This document shows positions 61,249 to 64,000 of a stretch of 64,000 bases of DNA, in pieces. Position numbers and translations under genes: made by a program. Origin of the DNA: Oscillospiraceae bacterium (GTDB lineage Bacteria; Bacillota; Clostridia; Oscillospirales; Ruminococcaceae); NCBI GenBank assembly GCA_021769725.1, contig JAETSI010000003.1, positions 62,001 through 126,000 of the forward strand, read 5' to 3'. The first letter of the stretch is position 1. The number at the start of each line of letters is the position of its first letter. The notes below the pieces were generated by a model, which saw only the letters and a list, made by a program, of their open reading frames with translations, was not told where the DNA came from and searched no databases.

Positions 61249-61719
61249 ATGGCTTTGAAAAAAATGTCCAGAGACAGCTACGAAAAGCTTATAGCTGAAC
61301 TTGATGATCTTAAGATCAATAAACGTAAGGAAGTTGCCGAAAGACTGAAAGTTGCCCGTTCATACGGAGACCTTTCCGAAAACGCTGAGTATGATGAAGC
61401 AAAAAATGAACAGGCCATACTTGAAGCCCATATCTCAGAACTTCAGTATACTATTGATAATGCTGAAATCGTAGAAGATTCCAATATTTCAGTTGACGAG
61501 GTAGGCATGAGCTCAAAAATCACAATCAAACGCCTTGACAACGGAAAAGTTGAAACATTTACTATCGTCGGAACAAACCACGCAAATGTAAGAGATGGAA
61601 AAATTTCTGACGAATCACCTATCGGTAAAGCCGCAATGAAGAAAAAAGTCGGGGATATTTTTATAGTTGAAGCTCCGGCAGGCGAACTGAGATTCGAGGT
61701 TATGGAAATTTCCAAGTAA
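61249..61719 (+). CDS. greA: Transcription elongation factor GreA
   Basis: The 156-residue protein has the N-terminal coiled coil (KKMSRDSYEKLIAELDDL, ARSYGDLSENAEYDEAKNEQ with the acidic tip) and the C-terminal FKBP-like domain (SDESPIGKAAMKKKVGD). It rescues backtracked RNA polymerase. AAGGAG lies before the ATG, and lysS follows 39 bp later, a common Firmicute pair. Confidence 0.97.
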   Translation: MALKKMSRDSYEKLIAELDDLKINKRKEVAERLKVARSYGDLSENAEYDEAKNEQAILEAHISELQYTIDNAEIVEDSNISVDEVGMSSKITIKRLDNGKVETFTIVGTNHANVRDGKISDESPIGKAAMKKKVGDIFIVEAPAGELRFEVMEISK

Positions 61720-61758
61720 GTTTTGCGCAGCAGTATACAGGAAGGAATTGAAAAAGCT

Positions 61759-63333
61759 ATGAGTGAAAACATAGAAAATCAGGTTCAGGAAGAACCTGCC
61801 GTTGATATAAATATTCTGAAAAAAGATCGTCTTGATAAGCTCGCCGCTCTCAGAGAAGCAGGCAGAGATCCCTACCAGATCACAAAATTCGATGTGACCG
61901 GTCATGCGGCAGATTACAAGGCACAGTATGAAGCAGATGAAGCTGCTGCTCTTGCCGAAGCCGGCGGTGATGAAGAAAAAGAAAAGGCTTCTATCGCTGC
62001 TCTCAGCGAAAAAATCGTCCGCTTAGCCGGACGTATCATGAGCTGGCGTGATATGGGTAAGGCAAACTTTATTGATATCCGTGACGGTTCGGACAGAATT
62101 CAGGTCTATATACGCTCCAACGAAGTCGGGGCAGATCTGTTCAAGGAATTTAAGAAAAAATGGGATATCGGCGATATCATCGGTGTTGAAGGATTTATTT
62201 TCAGAACGAAAAAGGGAGAAATTTCCGTTCATGCAAAAAGTATCGTTCTTCTGTCGAAATCTCTGCTGCCTCTTCCTGAAAAGTGGCATGGACTTAAAGA
62301 TCAGGACATGAGATACCGTCAGCGCTATGTTGATCTTATCGTAAATCCCGATGTAAAGGACACATTTGTCAAGAGAAGCCGCATCATTTCGGAAGTAAGA
62401 AATTATCTGGACAATCTTGGCTATATTGAGGTTGATACTCCGGTTCTTCATACTCTGGAGATCGGCGCCGCTGCACGTCCTTTCGTAACGCATCACAACA
62501 CCCTTGACATGGATATGTATCTCCGTATTGAGACTGAGCTTTATCTCAAGCGTCTTATCGTAGGCGGCTTTGAAAAAGTCTACGAAGTCGGACGTATTTT
62601 CAGGAACGAGGGTATGGATACCTCTCATAACCCTGAATTTACATCCGTAGAAATGTATCAGGCTTATACTGACTATATCGGCATGATGGATCTTATTGAA
62701 AATATGTACAGAACTATCGCAAGAAAAGTCTGCGGAACTGCAAAAATCACCTATCAAGGTGTAGAGATCGACATGGAAAGTACATGGGAACGTCTTACTA
62801 TGGTTGAAGCTGTCAAGAAATATGCCGGTGTTGATTACAACAGCTGGACAGACGACGCAGCTGCAAGAGCCTGTGCCAAGGAGAAAGGCGTTGAAGTTGA
62901 CGAGGGCGAAAATGCAACAAAAGGTCATGTACTTATCGCATTCTTTGAGGCTTTTGTAGAGGATAAGCTCATACAGCCTACTATTATATACGACTACCCT
63001 GTTGAAAATTCTCCCCTTGCAAAGAGAAAGCCATCTGATCCGGCATTTACGGAGCGTTTTGAATATTTTATGTACTGCCGTGAAATGGGCAATGCTTTCT
63101 CGGAACTTAACGATCCTATTGACCAGAAAGAACGTTTTGTAAAGCAGGTTGAAGCTAAACGTGCTCAAGGAGCAAATGCAGAGGTCGATGAAGATTTCGT
63201 TACTGCTCTCGAATACGGACTCCCTCCTACAGGCGGTCTTGGATTTGGTCTTGACAGACTTGTAATGCTTCTTACAGATAGTCCGTCTATCAGGGACGTT
63301 CTGCTGTTCCCGACAATGCGTCCGTTGGGCTGA
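61759..63333 (+). CDS. lysS: Lysyl-tRNA synthetase, class II
   Basis: The 524-residue protein has an OB-fold anticodon-binding domain (GRIMSWRDMGKANFIDIRDG) and the class II core: motif 1 with NYLDNLGYIEVDTPVL, motif 2 FRNEGMDTSHNPEFT and motif 3 GLGFGLDRLVMLLT. ATG 61759 is chosen over TTG 61723 because GGAAGGA lies 12 bases upstream of it. A 39-residue acidic N-terminal stretch comes before the core. The gene is probably co-transcribed with greA. Confidence 0.97.
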   Translation: MSENIENQVQEEPAVDINILKKDRLDKLAALREAGRDPYQITKFDVTGHAADYKAQYEADEAAALAEAGGDEEKEKASIAALSEKIVRLAGRIMSWRDMGKANFIDIRDGSDRIQVYIRSNEVGADLFKEFKKKWDIGDIIGVEGFIFRTKKGEISVHAKSIVLLSKSLLPLPEKWHGLKDQDMRYRQRYVDLIVNPDVKDTFVKRSRIISEVRNYLDNLGYIEVDTPVLHTLEIGAAARPFVTHHNTLDMDMYLRIETELYLKRLIVGGFEKVYEVGRIFRNEGMDTSHNPEFTSVEMYQAYTDYIGMMDLIENMYRTIARKVCGTAKITYQGVEIDMESTWERLTMVEAVKKYAGVDYNSWTDDAAARACAKEKGVEVDEGENATKGHVLIAFFEAFVEDKLIQPTIIYDYPVENSPLAKRKPSDPAFTERFEYFMYCREMGNAFSELNDPIDQKERFVKQVEAKRAQGANAEVDEDFVTALEYGLPPTGGLGFGLDRLVMLLTDSPSIRDVLLFPTMRPLG

Positions 63334-63342
63334 TCGAGTACG

Positions 63343-64000
63343 ATGAAAGACAAGGATAAGGAAACAAAAGTAAAGCCTTCTGCAGATAATGACGATGACA
63401 GGCTTGATATAAAAAAAAGCATATTTGAGGTCAATAAAGAACTTCGTGAGCAGAAACAGAAAGAAGAAGAAGCACAGCAGGAAGAACTGAAACGTCGTTT
63501 GGAAGAACGTGAAAGAAAGCGTCAGGAAGAATATGACAAACGTATTCTGGAGGAAAAAAAGGAACTTATCCGGCTTAAGCAGGGGCTTATAGAAGAAAGC
63601 GAAGAAATCCACGAGGAAATTGAAGATCCAGTAAAAATGTCTTTCTGGAAAAAAATAGGTAATTTCTTTTACCATAATAAGTGGTGGCTTGGAATTGCAT
63701 CTGTTTTCGTGATAATCACAGTGGTGCTGATTAAAAATTATCTGTCAAAACCTCGTCCGGACATGGTAGTGCTTGTAATTTGTGAAAGTGATATCATCGG
63801 AGACGCTCCCGAACTGGAAAAATATCTGAGCAGTATGTCGTCAGATTTTAATGACAACGGCAAGACTGAGGTATCGGTTTATTTTATACAAATGCGTGGC
63901 GACGGCTATGCAACCGGTTCTGATACAAAGCTGACAACGGAACTGAACAGCGCTGAAAGCGTTATAGTTATCGGCGATGAAAAATTTTTGGAACTTGTTA
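63343..64000 (+). CDS. Membrane protein with long charged N-terminal coiled coil, 3' partial
   Basis: The ORF starts at ATG 63343, nine bases after lysS, and runs off the window. Residues 20-90 are a charged coiled coil (Glu, Lys, Gln and Arg rich), followed by one membrane segment (WWLGIASVFVIITVVLI, about 115-131). An outer or soluble part follows (DMVVLVICESDII, then a VIGDEKFLEL stretch). No family is recognised. The Shine-Dalgarno is weak, so translation may be coupled to lysS. Confidence 0.75.
   Translation, partial: MKDKDKETKVKPSADNDDDRLDIKKSIFEVNKELREQKQKEEEAQQEELKRRLEERERKRQEEYDKRILEEKKELIRLKQGLIEESEEIHEEIEDPVKMSFWKKIGNFFYHNKWWLGIASVFVIITVVLIKNYLSKPRPDMVVLVICESDIIGDAPELEKYLSSMSSDFNDNGKTEVSVYFIQMRGDGYATGSDTKLTTELNSAESVIVIGDEKFLELV

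Noticed and set aside
62023-63675. A 550-residue open frame on the minus strand
   Set aside because: It lies opposite lysS, whose class II motifs are unambiguous. Its translation is a Phe/Cys/Lys-rich shadow without a ribosome site or domain.

Overview
The window reads as a chromosomal segment from a low-GC, anaerobic, Gram-positive Clostridia member, most likely a fibre-degrading gut or rumen Ruminococcus. The reasons are a type I dockerin in a secreted protein, an LPQTG cell-wall anchor beside a sortase, a cellobiose 2-epimerase next to a GH26 mannanase, and a ferredoxin/NADH-linked fumarate reductase module suited to succinate production. The species cannot be fixed from the sequence. No tRNA, rRNA, CRISPR array or intact insertion sequence was seen.

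Layout. 1-1.8 kb: two adjacent D-Ala-D-Ala carboxypeptidase homologues, both lacking key catalytic residues. 1.9-10.5 kb: housekeeping genes on the plus strand (pgi, a small P-loop protein, yceD-rpmF, then radical SAM-der-plsY-gpsA and an asparagine-synthetase-like gene without its N-terminal glutaminase nucleophile). 10.6-12.9 kb: an accessory island between two copies of a 24-bp repeat. It holds two small unknown ORFs, a candidate small RNA, a ribbon-helix-helix regulator and about 1.3 kb of hairpin-rich non-coding DNA, and is followed at once by a Xer-like tyrosine recombinase gene. 14-20.5 kb: full-length asnB, a pyrB fused to a PyrI-type zinc domain, a LacI-like/GGDEF diguanylate cyclase and an AraC regulator. 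20.5-27.3 kb: MBL-like/HxlR divergent pair, mannan module (GH26, cellobiose 2-epimerase, AraC), fruK-like kinase and thiE.

27.3-37 kb: a hybrid histidine kinase, then a c-di-GMP-I riboswitch in front of an apparent three-gene operon: a 1739-residue M60-family metallopeptidase with an internal dockerin, a Thr-rich LPQTG surface protein, and a sortase. Together with the GGDEF protein at 17-19 kb this suggests c-di-GMP control of a secreted protease and wall-anchoring unit.

37-54.7 kb, all on the minus strand: aconitase, traX, isocitrate dehydrogenase, rex, fumarase, hdrB-hdrC-hdrA, flxD-flxC-flxB-flxA-like genes, an iron-sulfur subunit and flavoprotein of a fumarate reductase, an AspT-like carrier, nadE and thrH. 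The gene set suggests a soluble, flavin-bifurcating Hdr-Flx complex that links NADH, ferredoxin and fumarate reduction, with both arms of an incomplete TCA cycle encoded in one block. 54.8-64 kb: lysA-engB-lon, a secreted esterase-like lipoprotein, greA-lysS and the start of a membrane protein.

The two most interesting regions are the riboswitch-dockerin-protease-sortase operon and the Hdr/Flx-fumarate reductase block. The recombinase-flanked island is third. Product names rest on recognised motifs and gene order read by eye; no database search was run.
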